Origin: Bacteroidales bacterium
GTDB taxonomy: Bacteria > Bacteroidota > Bacteroidia > Bacteroidales > UBA932
NCBI GenBank assembly: GCA_017625535.1
Contig: JAGAKR010000004.1
Location: 62,001-126,000, forward strand
Direction of reading: 5' to 3'
Length of the DNA: 64,000 nt
Both the position numbers and the translations under genes were made by a program. The notes under the pieces were generated by a model, which was given only the letters and a program-made list of their open reading frames with translations, did not search any database and was not told the DNA's origin. Each line of letters starts with the position of its first letter. Position 1 is the stretch's first letter. This document shows positions 42,688-52,753 of the stretch, in pieces.

Positions 42688-45546
42688 ATGAAGAGATTGA
42701 CCCTAACTCTAATGCTCCTTTTTGCAGTTGCTCTGTCATATGCCCAGAAACCTGCATTGGACCACTCTGTTTATGACTCTTGGAACAGTCTGAGAGCCAT
42801 CTCAATACCTCAGAACGGGGATATACTCATGTATACCGTAACGCCTGGCGAGGGTGATGCCACCCTTGTAGTGGAGAATGTCCGCACAGGCTTCAAGACA
42901 GAGGTCCCAAGAGCCACACGCGCACAACTGAGCCAGGACGGCAACAAAGTTGTTGCAGTAATCAAACCCCTTTTCAGCCAGACAAGGGATGCCAAGATAA
43001 AGAAGGCAAAGAAAGATGATATGCCTAAAGACACCCTTGCAATCATTGATGTGAAGACAGGAAAGGTGGAGAAGTTTGCAAACTACAAATCACATAATCT
43101 TCCCGACAAACTTCACTCCCACATAGCATTTGAACTCACCCCTGCAAAGGAGAAGCCTGCAGCAGAGAAGAAAGATGAAGGTAAGGATGCAAAGAAACCA
43201 CAGAAGAAAGAGGAGGTAAAGGAACTTTATGTAATGAACATTGCAACAGGTGCAATTGACACAATAAAGAATGTTGCATCATACAAGTTCAACAAAGATG
43301 GAGACCTTATGGCATATGTTGTGGAACCTGCCAAGAAAGATTCAACAGGCAAGGCTGCAATGTACCTCTACACCACTGCAACAGGTGAGAGCAAAGAGGT
43401 TATCAGCGGCCCTAAAGGCTCTAAAATAAAACTTCCTGAATTCAGCAAAGTTGGTACAATGGCATTCTATGCAAATACAGACACTTCAAAGGCTGCCAAG
43501 AAGGATGTGGAGATTTACCTGTACAATATTTTGTCGGGAGACTTGAAAGTTGCTGCAAACAACAGGATGAAAGGTTTGCAGGAGGGTTGGATTGTGAATG
43601 AGAACGGTTCAATCAGTTTCAGTGAGGATGGCGGAAGATTGTTCTTTGGCACTTCGCCAAAACCTCTTGAGAAAGACACCACCTTGGTTGACTTTGAGCA
43701 GCCACAGCTCGACATCTGGTCTTGGCACGATGACTATCTTCAGCCTGTACAGTTGCTCAGAAGGGCAAGGGATCTGAAACAGACATACACCGCATATATA
43801 AACACCTCTTTGCAGGAGCCTTTTGTACAGTTGGGAGACCTTGATGTTCCAAGCATCAATGTTCCAAACAAGAAGATGGCAGACTGGGTGCTTGTAGGTA
43901 ACGACAAGGCATACAGGGTACAGAGCCAGTGGGACTACAGCCGCTTTACCGACATCTATCTTGTAAATGTGAAGACAGGTGAGAGGAAACTTGTACAGGA
44001 GAAAGCCTGCTTTGGTGCAATGAGCGTCTCTCCAAACGGAGAGTGGGTTGTATTGTATGACAAACTCGCAAAGGCTTGGTTCCAATATACAATTGCAACC
44101 GGTGAGTTGAAAGACCTTACAAGTGCCCTTGGAGTTGCATTCCACGATGAGGAGCACGACACCCCAAGCCTGCCGGGTTCATACGGACAGGCAGTATGGT
44201 TCAAGGACAACAGCGCATTCCTTATAAATGACCGTTTTGACTACTGGAAATTTGACCCTAAAGGTGTTGCAGCCCCTGTTATGCTTACAGACAATTACGG
44301 CCGCAACAACAACACACGCCTTTCACTTACAGCAATAATTGAGGATCCTGATGCGGATGCAGCGCCAATGTTCCGCGGAGCAGGCCAGATTACAGGGAAA
44401 GATCCTCTATACTTTACAACTTTCAACTTCAAGACCAAAGAGACCGGTCTTGCAACAAAAGACATTACCAAAAAGAAGAGCGTTGTAACCAAACTTGTTG
44501 AGGGCCCTTATACATACGCAAACTTTGCATACTCAAAACCTGGCAAAGGGAAGAAGGGTGTATATGTTTATGCAAGAGGAAACTTTGAGGACGGCAACAA
44601 CCTCTATATGACAGCAGACAACTTCAAGACACAGAAACAGATGTCTGACATCAACCCTCAGCAGAGGGAGTACAACTGGGGAACAGTTGAACTTGTAAAC
44701 TGGCAGACTGCAGACGACATCTTCTGCGAGGGACTTCTCTTCAAACCTGAGGATTTTGATGCAAGCAAGAAGTATCCTGTAATGATCTACTTCTATGAGA
44801 AGAACTCGGAGACACTTTACAATTCACGCACCCCTGCACCAAGCCGCTCTACAGTGAATATCCCTTACTTTGTGAGCAACGGTTATGTTGTATTCATTCC
44901 GGACATCTACTACAAGGACGGACATCCTGGCCAGAGCGCAATGCGTTCAATTATGCCGGGTGTTGAGATGCTTGAGAAAACATATCCTTGGATTGACGGC
45001 AAGAATATGGCAATCCAGGGCCAGAGTTGGGGCGGTTACCAGGTTGCATATATGATTACCCAGACCGACAAGTTCAAGGCTGCAGGTTCGGGTGCACCTG
45101 TTTCAAATATGACCAGTGCATACGGCGGTATCCGCTGGGGCAGCGGAATTACCCGTCAGGTACAGTATGAGCAGGGACAGAGCCGTATTGGCAAAGATCT
45201 CTGGAGCGGTTATGACCTCTACTACGAGAACTCTCCATTGTTCTTTGTACCTAATGTGAAGACCCCTGTACTCATTATGCACAACGACAAGGACGGAGCA
45301 GTTCCTTGGTACCAGGGCATTGAGTTCTTTACCGCATTGCGCCGCTGCGGCAAGATTGCATGGCTTCTCCAGTACAATGACGAGGAGCACAACCTTACCC
45401 AGAGGAAGAATGCAAAAGACTTGAGCATAAGGCTTTCACAGTTCTTTGACCATTATCTTAAAGGTGCCCCTGCCCCTAAATGGATGAAGGAGGGACGTCC
45501 TGCTACAGAAAAGGGATTTGATCTTGGATATGAATTAGTTGACTAA
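42688..45546 (+). CDS. Secreted S9-family (prolyl oligopeptidase) serine peptidase
   Basis: A 952-residue exported peptidase (signal peptide ending LSYA). A long N-terminal beta-propeller with a Lys-rich insert (around residues 150-180) precedes an alpha/beta-hydrolase domain. The triad is Ser in GQSWGGYQ (about residue 778), Asp in NDKDGAVPW (about 866) and His in EEHNL (about 900). It is the first of two S9 genes in a row. Probably a dipeptidyl or acylaminoacyl peptidase acting on imported or environmental peptides. Confidence 0.92.
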   Translation: MKRLTLTLMLLFAVALSYAQKPALDHSVYDSWNSLRAISIPQNGDILMYTVTPGEGDATLVVENVRTGFKTEVPRATRAQLSQDGNKVVAVIKPLFSQTRDAKIKKAKKDDMPKDTLAIIDVKTGKVEKFANYKSHNLPDKLHSHIAFELTPAKEKPAAEKKDEGKDAKKPQKKEEVKELYVMNIATGAIDTIKNVASYKFNKDGDLMAYVVEPAKKDSTGKAAMYLYTTATGESKEVISGPKGSKIKLPEFSKVGTMAFYANTDTSKAAKKDVEIYLYNILSGDLKVAANNRMKGLQEGWIVNENGSISFSEDGGRLFFGTSPKPLEKDTTLVDFEQPQLDIWSWHDDYLQPVQLLRRARDLKQTYTAYINTSLQEPFVQLGDLDVPSINVPNKKMADWVLVGNDKAYRVQSQWDYSRFTDIYLVNVKTGERKLVQEKACFGAMSVSPNGEWVVLYDKLAKAWFQYTIATGELKDLTSALGVAFHDEEHDTPSLPGSYGQAVWFKDNSAFLINDRFDYWKFDPKGVAAPVMLTDNYGRNNNTRLSLTAIIEDPDADAAPMFRGAGQITGKDPLYFTTFNFKTKETGLATKDITKKKSVVTKLVEGPYTYANFAYSKPGKGKKGVYVYARGNFEDGNNLYMTADNFKTQKQMSDINPQQREYNWGTVELVNWQTADDIFCEGLLFKPEDFDASKKYPVMIYFYEKNSETLYNSRTPAPSRSTVNIPYFVSNGYVVFIPDIYYKDGHPGQSAMRSIMPGVEMLEKTYPWIDGKNMAIQGQSWGGYQVAYMITQTDKFKAAGSGAPVSNMTSAYGGIRWGSGITRQVQYEQGQSRIGKDLWSGYDLYYENSPLFFVPNVKTPVLIMHNDKDGAVPWYQGIEFFTALRRCGKIAWLLQYNDEEHNLTQRKNAKDLSIRLSQFFDHYLKGAPAPKWMKEGRPATEKGFDLGYELVD

Positions 45547-45617
45547 CCAAATTGGAACCAGGTTGCCGGCTTTTCCATGCGAATGCCGGTTACCGGGTTT
45601 CCCCTATAATGAGTTAT

Positions 45618-47822
45618 ATGAAAAAACATTTTATACCGCTTATGGTTATGGCAGCTGCACTTTGTGGCTGCGGTGGTTCAGATGCCACTGAGCCTATGAT
45701 TACAAAAACAGACATAAAGGTGGAGAACGGGCAGTTTACTCCGGAGATAATGCACCAGTTGGGCAAAGTGGGTGACCCTCAGGTTTCTCCCGACGGTTCC
45801 AGAATCCTTTACGGGGTAACATACACCAGCATTGAGCAGAACAAGGGAAACAGGGAACTTTACGTAATGAACCTTGATGGCTCCAACAATGTAAAGATCA
45901 CCAGCACCCCTAAGAGCGAGTCAAATGCCCGCTGGATAAATGATTCCCAGATTGTATATATGAGGGGAGGCAAACTTTATACAGCTGCACTCAACGGTAC
46001 AACCCTTTCAGGTGAGGCAGAGGTTGCCGGAGGTGAGGGTATGGAGGGTTTTGAACTTTCCCCTGCAGGTGACAAGATTATGTTTGTAAAGAGTGTGAAG
46101 GCTGCAGTTAAGCCTACAGACCTTTACCCAGACCTTGAAAAATCGTCGGGAAGAACATATACAGACCTTATGTACCGCCACTGGGACCATTTTGTAGAGG
46201 AGGTTCCCCACACTTATGTTGCTGATTTTAACGGCACCCAGGTTGGTGAGCCTGCAGACATCCTTGCCGGTGACACTGCAAATCCTGAGAGTCCTGAGAA
46301 GATGTTTGAGCTTCCTACCCTACCGTTCGGCGGACTTGAGCAGTTGGGCTGGAGCCCTGACGGCAACTACATTGCCTATTCTTGCAGGAAACTTGCCGGA
46401 AGGGATTATGCTTTCTCTACCAATACAGACATTTACCTCTACAATGTTGAGACCGGTGCAACCCAGAACCTTACTGCAGGGATGCCTGGCTACGACACAG
46501 CCCCTATGTTCTCACCGGACGGCAAATACATTGCATTCCTGAGCATGGAGAGGGACGGTTATGAGGCCGACAAGAACAGACTCTTTGTAATTGACATGGA
46601 GAAGGTGCTTGCAAACCTCTCTACCAAGGATTTCCGTCCGTTCATGAAGGAACTTACCACAGACTACAAATACAATGTAGACGGCATTGCATGGGCTCCA
46701 AAGAGCGACAAAATCTACTTCAACTCTTGTGTGAATGCCCTTACAGCATTGTTCGTTGTGGATGTGAACAAGGTTACAGGCCTCCCTATAGAGGATAATG
46801 AGGGTACAGGATCACTCCCTGTATCATACGGAAACGGCATAAGGAGGATCACTTCTCCTGAGGCACTTTATGATTTCGGCGGCCCTGCCCTTGTTGCTGA
46901 TGAAATTGGCGAGGTTAAGCAGATCATCACAACCAATACCTGTATGATGCGTCCTGCAGAGATTGTTACAATCAACCCTATGACAGGGGAGTTCAAGGAA
47001 CTTACTGCAGAGAATAAGGCAACCCTTGAGAAACTTGATACACCTCTTATGGAGCAGAGATGGATGACAACAGTTGACGGCAAGAAGATGCACACCTGGA
47101 TCCTTTACCCTCCACACTTCGACAAAACCAAGAAATACCCTGCAATCCTGATGTGTCTTGGCGGCCCTCAGGGTACAATAAGCCAGGGATTCTCTACAAG
47201 ATGGAACTACAGGCTTATGGCATCTCAGGGCTATATTGTAATCCTTCCTAACAGAAGGGGTACAACCGCTTTCGGACAGCCTTGGTGCGAGCAGATTTCG
47301 GGTGACTACATTGGCCTCAATATGCAGGATTACCTTAAGGCTGTAGACAATATGAAGAAAGAGCCATACGTAGGCAAAGTTGCAGCTACCGGTGCAAGCT
47401 ATGGCGGATACTCGGTATATTACCTTGCAGGTATCCACGAGAACAGATTCTCTGCACTCATTGCACACGCAGGCATCTTCAACCAGGAGCATATGTTTAT
47501 GATGACCGAGGAGATGTGGTTCCCAACCTGGGACAACGGCGGCGCACCTTGGGACAACAACCCTATTGCAAAACGCCACTACAGCAACTCGCCTCATACA
47601 CTTATAAAGAACTGGAACACCCCTATCCTCATCACCCACGGCGAGATGGACTACCGCGTACCTGTAGACCAGGGAATGGCGGCATTCAACGCCGCCAGGA
47701 TGATGGGCGTGGAGAGCAGGCTCCTTCTCTTCCCTGAAGAGAACCACTGGATTCTGAAACCTCAGAACTCAGTACACTGGAACCGCGAGTTCTTCGGCTG
47801 GCTTGACAAATACTGCAAATAA
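45618..47822 (+). CDS. S9-family dipeptidyl-peptidase-like lipoprotein
   Basis: A 734-residue S9 peptidase with a lipobox LCGC (Cys about residue 17). It has a beta-propeller region with WD40-like repeats (DPQVSPDGSRILY, MFSPDGKYIAFLS) and a catalytic domain with Ser in GASYGGYS (about residue 594), Asp in HGEMDYRVP and His in NHWI. ATG at 45618 is chosen so that the signal peptide starts MKKHF; ATG at 45609 is also possible, while the upstream frame to 45552 has no signal character. It follows the first S9 gene and shares its codon style. Confidence 0.92.
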   Translation: MKKHFIPLMVMAAALCGCGGSDATEPMITKTDIKVENGQFTPEIMHQLGKVGDPQVSPDGSRILYGVTYTSIEQNKGNRELYVMNLDGSNNVKITSTPKSESNARWINDSQIVYMRGGKLYTAALNGTTLSGEAEVAGGEGMEGFELSPAGDKIMFVKSVKAAVKPTDLYPDLEKSSGRTYTDLMYRHWDHFVEEVPHTYVADFNGTQVGEPADILAGDTANPESPEKMFELPTLPFGGLEQLGWSPDGNYIAYSCRKLAGRDYAFSTNTDIYLYNVETGATQNLTAGMPGYDTAPMFSPDGKYIAFLSMERDGYEADKNRLFVIDMEKVLANLSTKDFRPFMKELTTDYKYNVDGIAWAPKSDKIYFNSCVNALTALFVVDVNKVTGLPIEDNEGTGSLPVSYGNGIRRITSPEALYDFGGPALVADEIGEVKQIITTNTCMMRPAEIVTINPMTGEFKELTAENKATLEKLDTPLMEQRWMTTVDGKKMHTWILYPPHFDKTKKYPAILMCLGGPQGTISQGFSTRWNYRLMASQGYIVILPNRRGTTAFGQPWCEQISGDYIGLNMQDYLKAVDNMKKEPYVGKVAATGASYGGYSVYYLAGIHENRFSALIAHAGIFNQEHMFMMTEEMWFPTWDNGGAPWDNNPIAKRHYSNSPHTLIKNWNTPILITHGEMDYRVPVDQGMAAFNAARMMGVESRLLLFPEENHWILKPQNSVHWNREFFGWLDKYCK

Positions 47823-47845
47823 TCTGTTGCAGCATTTATACATAA

Positions 47846-47880
47846 ATCCCCGGAGCATCTGCTGCCGGGGATTTTCTTTT
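47846..47880. terminator. Terminator between the S9 peptidase and C69 genes
   Basis: ATCCCCGG and CCGGGGAT form an 8-bp stem followed by TTTCTTTTT, between convergent genes. Confidence 0.85.
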
Positions 47881-47895
47881 TATCTGTTTGCATAT

Positions 47896-49527
47896 CTATT
47901 TTGCAACAACCCTCTTGTAGGTATCTGAATAGCCAGGGAACATAGGCTGCGGAGGTACACGGTCTGAATGGCCGTTGTTCTTGAATGAGCCGTCCTGGTT
48001 CTGGCGTTTTGTATTGCCGTCTATGAATTTTACCAGCAGGTATTCATCCAGAGCCTTCCATTTTGCAAAGAGGTCTCCGGCCTGTTTAACAGAGAAATCA
48101 GTAAGGTATTTCTGTACCTCTTCCCCACCTTTGAGTTTCAAGGCTGCCGCATCAGCGGCCGCTACTGCCTCCATCATTGCAAATTCGTGGGCATCCACAT
48201 TCTCCCTCACCTCTTTGCCAATATGGTTGTAGCGAAGATATGCGAACTGGGCAATGCGGTTCTGCAGCCAGAACATTGAGGTTGGAGAGTACTCGAGCAT
48301 ACTTCCGTTGCCAAGTGCATAGTGCTCTGAAATGCCGTTTATGCAGGTATAGAATGGTGAAAGCGGAGAAGTTCCGGCATCGTCAACTGCAAACCAGAAG
48401 AGGCCGCCAATCTCATCAGGGAGCCAGCTGCGGCACTGCCCCACAAACCAGAAACCGGTCTGCTGAGTTGCAATGGCACGCTCATTCAAGCCCTTTTTGC
48501 CATCAATTTCAAATGATGAAGGCCTCCAGCGGTATGGAAGTTCATTGCCACCTGCCGCAATACCTTTTGTCATATCAAACTCGGTACCCTCGTAGTGGTC
48601 GCGCATCATATCTGCTACATCCTTTACAGAGAGTTTTTCCTTTGCCTTTACATAAAGAGGCATTCTGTTGGAAGGGTTGTCGCCACGTGCAAAATCAATG
48701 TACTTGTCCATGTCCTCTGCTCCATGCTTGCGGAAGAAGCTCCATACACGTGCCTCACAAGCCCTCATTGCAGAGAAATCAAGCGGGCAGAATGTGTCTG
48801 CAAAACTGAAGTCGCTGCCGTCACCCTCATAAAGGCCGCACTCTTTTGCGTGTTCCACAACATCTTTTGCATAGAGGCAGTTTTCAGGGTCATCTTTAGG
48901 GAAGGTTGTTATTCTGGCGCAGTTTGCGTGGGCAGAGATATAACCGTCGGGAATACGGATTGCTACCCATACTGCCCCTTTGTTGAGGTTCTTGCCATTC
49001 TCATATTTTGGTTTGCGGGCAATTATGTCCATAAACCATACCTCGTTCTTGTCTGCAAATGAAATTGACTCTCCGCTTGATGCATAGCCGTACTCATCTG
49101 CCAAGGAGGTGAATATCTCAATAGCCTCGCGGGCTGTCTTTGCCCTCTGGAGGGTAATGTAAATGAGTGAGCCATAATCCAGGATTGCAGTTGTATCCAT
49201 AAACTCACGTCTGCCGCCCCAGGTGGATTCACCTATGAGCACCTGGTGCTCGTTCATATTGCCAATTACATTATAGGTATAGGATACCTGCGGAATATGG
49301 CCAAGGAAACGCTCCTTGCCCCACTCCCTTACCTCTATCATCTCGCCGGGCTTGTGGAATCCGCGCGGCATATATACCAATGTGCCGTAACGGGTATGCG
49401 AATCGGCCGCATAACTTACCATAACGGAACCATCCTTGCTGGCACCTTTGGAAACCAGCAGATTTGTGCAGGCAAACACCTCTGCCACAAAAATCATTGC
49501 CAGAATAGCCAGAAAAAATCTTTTCAT
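47896..49527 (-). CDS. Secreted C69-family dipeptidase
   Basis: A 543-residue Ntn-hydrolase dipeptidase. The signal peptide ends FA and is followed directly by Cys20 in CTNLLVSKGAS, the expected nucleophile once the leader is removed. MVSYAADSH and GESTWGGR are family segments. The protein would release amino acids from dipeptides produced by the neighbouring S9 enzymes. A TATATTTG -7 box lies at 49566-49559 on the minus strand. Confidence 0.9.
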   Translation of the reverse strand: MKRFFLAILAMIFVAEVFACTNLLVSKGASKDGSVMVSYAADSHTRYGTLVYMPRGFHKPGEMIEVREWGKERFLGHIPQVSYTYNVIGNMNEHQVLIGESTWGGRREFMDTTAILDYGSLIYITLQRAKTAREAIEIFTSLADEYGYASSGESISFADKNEVWFMDIIARKPKYENGKNLNKGAVWVAIRIPDGYISAHANCARITTFPKDDPENCLYAKDVVEHAKECGLYEGDGSDFSFADTFCPLDFSAMRACEARVWSFFRKHGAEDMDKYIDFARGDNPSNRMPLYVKAKEKLSVKDVADMMRDHYEGTEFDMTKGIAAGGNELPYRWRPSSFEIDGKKGLNERAIATQQTGFWFVGQCRSWLPDEIGGLFWFAVDDAGTSPLSPFYTCINGISEHYALGNGSMLEYSPTSMFWLQNRIAQFAYLRYNHIGKEVRENVDAHEFAMMEAVAAADAAALKLKGGEEVQKYLTDFSVKQAGDLFAKWKALDEYLLVKFIDGNTKRQNQDGSFKNNGHSDRVPPQPMFPGYSDTYKRVVAK

Positions 49528-49609
49528 ATATGTACAGTTTTTTATGTTTCGATTTCTACAAATATAAGTTTTTTGTATGAAATTTAAATGAATGCAAGAG
49601 GTTAATCAA

Positions 49610-49666
49610 AACAACAACCCCCACAACCTCTTGCGAAGTTGCGGGGGCTGCCCCTACTTAACCTAA
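49610..49666 (-). repeat. Dispersed hairpin repeat, copy B
   Basis: On the minus strand it begins TTAGGTTAAGT and ends GAGGTTGTGGGGG followed by TTGTT, like copy A at 39776-39830. CCCCCGCAAC and GGTTGTGGGGG make a strong hairpin (about 49651-49617). It sits between a small hypothetical gene and the C69 gene and may work as a terminator for the former. Confidence 0.7.
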
Positions 49667-49672
49667 ATAACA

Positions 49673-50128
49673 CTACATTGGGATATATTCGTACGGAATG
49701 TACTTTTGCAATTGTGATTTCATATAACTGCCGCTCTTGGTTGCATAGACAATTACCCTAAGACCGGTACCGCCGTTCTGCGGAAGTGAGTCCAGCATCT
49801 CCATTCTGTGTATAGGGTTGTCCACTGCAATGCACTTCTGTACTGCAGTAACCTGATTGGTATCGAAATAGTATTCTTTTCTGGAAATTTTCTCTTTGGT
49901 AGGCTTGAATTCAAGATGTTTCTTTGGCCATACCACCCCTTTCAGACCCATCAGTGCAATTATCACAGAAAGAACCATCATTCCAAATCCGAGGTTCTCA
50001 TTTTCAGGGAATGTTACAGAAAGGTATCCCAATGCCACAGCGGCTACAAGGATAAATGTACTTACAAGGGGTTTATCCTTTATTTCTGATACGAGTGAAT
50101 CACTCTTTATAATGTCTTCTATATGCAT
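49673..50128 (-). CDS. Two-helix membrane protein of unknown function
   Basis: I do not recognise a family. The 151-residue protein has two adjacent hydrophobic segments (TFILVAAVALGYLSV and MMVLSVIIALMGL) after a short acidic N-terminus, then a soluble C-terminal domain of ~85 residues with beta-rich character (EYYFDTNQVTAVQ, LRVIVYATKSGSY). The build recalls PH-like bacterial membrane proteins, without firm evidence. ATG at 50128 (MHIEDII) is preferred over a longer frame to 50182 that has a poor start context. Confidence 0.65.
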   Translation of the reverse strand: MHIEDIIKSDSLVSEIKDKPLVSTFILVAAVALGYLSVTFPENENLGFGMMVLSVIIALMGLKGVVWPKKHLEFKPTKEKISRKEYYFDTNQVTAVQKCIAVDNPIHRMEMLDSLPQNGGTGLRVIVYATKSGSYMKSQLQKYIPYEYIPM

Positions 50129-50254
50129 AGTTTTCAGTTCTATAGATTGATAAATAAATTGGCATATGCTATAAATGCACAACAGGGTGACCTTTGCACA
50201 AGATCCCCTTCCGCATATCCTGCGGTTAAAAATTCTGGTCTGTAAAACTGGATT

Positions 50255-50617
50255 CTATACCCTTAGAACGTAGAGCCTTTTTCCGCCCTTGCACGGTTTG
50301 CCCATTACAGGAACACTCCTGTATTCCATATTATACCCCTCAAATGAAGGGGCCGGAATCCTGCTCCCTATTGATACTGTTGGGAAGCCAGAGCGTGGAG
50401 AGCAGTTCTGAAGTGTTGTTGATTGTGTATAGGCACCGGTACCGTTTTCTGCATATGCAACGGCGTGCCCGAACGTAGCCGATATTTCATACCCGCTGTC
50501 CTGGGCAGATATATTGTTGTAGAGGAGTTCCTGCGTGTCTGCCCCGTATACATAAAGCCCCGCAGTTGCAAGGAGTGCAACTGTAACTAAAGCAAGGCAC
50601 GCAAGAAGTCTCTTCAT
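50255..50617 (-). CDS. Small exported protein of unknown function
   Basis: A 120-residue protein with a signal peptide or membrane anchor (LLACLALVTVALLATAGLYVYG) and no family that I recognise. Two Cys (residues about 72 and 109) may form a disulfide after export. It lies 19 bp downstream of cysS on the same strand and may be cotranscribed with it. Confidence 0.6.
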   Translation of the reverse strand: MKRLLACLALVTVALLATAGLYVYGADTQELLYNNISAQDSGYEISATFGHAVAYAENGTGAYTQSTTLQNCSPRSGFPTVSIGSRIPAPSFEGYNMEYRSVPVMGKPCKGGKRLYVLRV

Positions 50618-50636
50618 ATTAAAAATTTCTGAAATG

Positions 50637-52136
50637 TTATTCCAATGTCCACTCTATACCATCTTTGGTGTCCTTTATAAGTACCCCTATGGCTTTGAGA
50701 TCATCCCTTATCTTGTCTGATTTTGCCCAATCCTTGTTGGCTTTGGCAATTTTCCTCTCTTCAAGGACCATATTCACAAGTGCATCCATCACTTTGTTCA
50801 CACCGTTGTCTGCAGCCGAAGCCTCCTGTTCAGGGGCAATTCCAAGCACATCCGTTACAATTACAGAAAGGAGGAATTCCAGGGTCTCCTTCTCCTGTGC
50901 CCCTATTGCCTGCTTGCCGTCCTTCACCTGGTTTACAATCCTTACGGCATCAAACAGGTGTGACAATGCAATTGGAGTGTTCAGATCATCACAAAGTGCC
51001 TCATAAACATTCTCCTTTATCTGGGCAACCTCTTTTGAAACTGCCTCAGGTGCATTCGCCGCAACTTTAAGCCCCTTCACATCCTTTGCAGCCTGGAGAA
51101 TCCTCTTCAAACCTTTCTCTGCAGCCTGCAATGCCTCATTGCTGAAATCCAATGTACTTCTGTAATGAGCCTGAAGGATGAAGAACCTGATGGTCATTGG
51201 AGAATATGCCTGTTCCAATACAACATTGTTTCCGGTAAAAAGTTCATCCAAAGTGATGAAATTTCCCAAAGATTTTCCCATCTTCTGTCCTTTGATGGTA
51301 ATCATATTGTTGTGCATCCAATATCTCACACCGCCTTTGCCTCTGCTGGCAGTGTTCTGGGCCAGTTCACACTCGTGGTGAGGGAACATAAGGTCCATTC
51401 CTCCTCCGTGGATATCAAACTCTTCTCCAAGATATTTGGCACTCATTGCAGAACATTCAAGGTGCCATCCCGGGAAACCGTCGCTCCAAGGGGAAGGCCA
51501 TCTCATTATATGCTCAGGGGAAGCCTTTTTCCAAAGGGCAAAATCTGCCGGAGAGTGTTTGTCTCCCTGTCCGTCCAGAGTCCTGGTATTGGAAATCATC
51601 TCTTCCAGGTTCCTTCCCGACAAAACTCCGTAGTTATGCCTCTTGTTATATTCATTCACATCAAAATAAACAGAACCGTTGCTCTCATATGCATACCCGT
51701 TCTTCAGGATCTGCTGCACAAGTGCAATCTGCTCAATGATATGTCCCGAAGCCCTTGGCTCAATGCTTGGAGGGCAGTTGCCGAGTTTCTTCATTGCCTC
51801 GTGGAACCTGAGGGTATAATATTGTACAACCTCCATAGGCTCCAGCTGCTCAAGCCTTGCCTTCTTTGCTATCTTGTCCTCACCATTGTCGGAATCACTC
51901 TCCAAATGCCCCACATCTGTAATGTTCCTCACATATCTCACCTTGTAGCCCAGATGTCTGAACAGACGTACAAGAACATCGTATGTTATACCTGGCCTTG
52001 CGTGTCCCAGATGGGCATCACCATATACGGTAGGTCCGCACACGTACAGGCCCACCATACCCGGCACAACTGGTTTGAAGAGTTCCTTCCTTCTGCTTAA
52101 TGTATTGTAAATCTGAATATCCCTTATATTTTCCAT
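50637..52136 (-). CDS. cysS: Cysteinyl-tRNA synthetase
   Basis: A 499-residue class I synthetase. The HIGH-type motif is HLGH in [12 protein letters not shown], the KMSKS-type motif is KMGKS, and the zinc ligand Cys is in [10 protein letters not shown] with [15 protein letters not shown] further on. ATG at 52136 ([11 protein letters not shown]) is chosen as the family start rather than the ATG six codons upstream. Confidence 0.95.
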   Translation of the reverse strand: MENIRDIQIYNTLSRRKELFKPVVPGMVGLYVCGPTVYGDAHLGHARPGITYDVLVRLFRHLGYKVRYVRNITDVGHLESDSDNGEDKIAKKARLEQLEPMEVVQYYTLRFHEAMKKLGNCPPSIEPRASGHIIEQIALVQQILKNGYAYESNGSVYFDVNEYNKRHNYGVLSGRNLEEMISNTRTLDGQGDKHSPADFALWKKASPEHIMRWPSPWSDGFPGWHLECSAMSAKYLGEEFDIHGGGMDLMFPHHECELAQNTASRGKGGVRYWMHNNMITIKGQKMGKSLGNFITLDELFTGNNVVLEQAYSPMTIRFFILQAHYRSTLDFSNEALQAAEKGLKRILQAAKDVKGLKVAANAPEAVSKEVAQIKENVYEALCDDLNTPIALSHLFDAVRIVNQVKDGKQAIGAQEKETLEFLLSVIVTDVLGIAPEQEASAADNGVNKVMDALVNMVLEERKIAKANKDWAKSDKIRDDLKAIGVLIKDTKDGIEWTLE

Positions 52137-52192
52137 TTTCAAAGCATTTATCAACTCACAAAGATAATAATAAAAATGGAACTATCTCCGCA

Positions 52193-52528
52193 TCATTCCA
52201 CAAGGGGTATTATTATCTTTTGTGCCACAATCTCGGTTATGTTCTTCTCCTCCCCTGCCGCGCTTGTATATTTCACATACCTTATCTTACCTTCCAGAGA
52301 GAGGAATGTACCCTTGCGTATGAGATTGAAATCGGGCATCCCCTTCCTGCTCCAGGCCACAATGTTGTGCCAGGTTGTCTCTTCCCTGTAAGTTTCATCC
52401 CTGTTTTTGATGAGTTCATTTGTAGCCAGTGTAAAACGTGCCGCAATACCCCCGTTTTCCACTTTGAGGATTCTGGCATCCTGCCCTACCCTCCCTTTGA
52501 GTTCCACTCTGTTAAGCGATCTGTCCAT
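52193..52528 (-). CDS. ssb: Single-stranded DNA-binding protein, short form
   Basis: A 111-residue OB-fold SSB (RSLNRVELKGRVGQDARI, RFTLATNE, ETTWHNIVAW, GKIRYVKY). ATG at 52528 is chosen because the OB fold starts there; a longer frame to 52714 would translate a hairpin region. The protein ends IIIPLVE and lacks the acidic DDDIPF-type tail that recruits repair and replication proteins, so it may be a second, specialised SSB. Confidence 0.9.
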   Translation of the reverse strand: MDRSLNRVELKGRVGQDARILKVENGGIAARFTLATNELIKNRDETYREETTWHNIVAWSRKGMPDFNLIRKGTFLSLEGKIRYVKYTSAAGEEKNITEIVAQKIIIPLVE

Positions 52529-52633
52529 AGTCTCTTTCTTTTTTAATTTGTTGATATTTGAGGAATTCCCTGGGGCAAAGCAAGCGGAATCTGTCGGGAA
52601 GAAGGGTAAATTATCCGTGTATAAACGATTAAA

Positions 52634-52670
52634 TTTCTTTTTCTGGAAACCTGCTTTCCAAAAAAAGAAA
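52634..52670 (-). promoter_or_regulatory. Long hairpin upstream of ssb
   Basis: A 16-bp stem, TTTCTTTTTTTGGAAA with TTTCCAGAAAAAGAAA on the minus strand, with one G.U pair and a 5-nt loop. It lies between divergent genes (ssb and the zinc-ribbon gene), where a terminator is not expected. As RNA it is better paired on the ssb side, so a leader role for ssb is possible. Confidence 0.5.
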
Positions 52671-52753
52671 AAGTTTCTCCGGAGAAGGGAATTATACCCA
52701 TCCTTCGCTCTCAAAGGAATAAATTTACAAGTGCTTTATCGGGAGGAAATGAT

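Noticed and set aside
46824..47747. 307-residue ORF antisense to the second S9 peptidase
   Set aside because: Shadow frame over a catalytic domain with intact triad.
51428..51442. Second sigma-54 promoter (TGGCACTCATTGCA)
   Set aside because: The spacing between TGGCAC and TTGC is wrong and it lies inside cysS.
51165..52100. 311-residue ORF antisense to cysS
   Set aside because: Shadow of a clear cysteinyl-tRNA synthetase; no start signal or family features.
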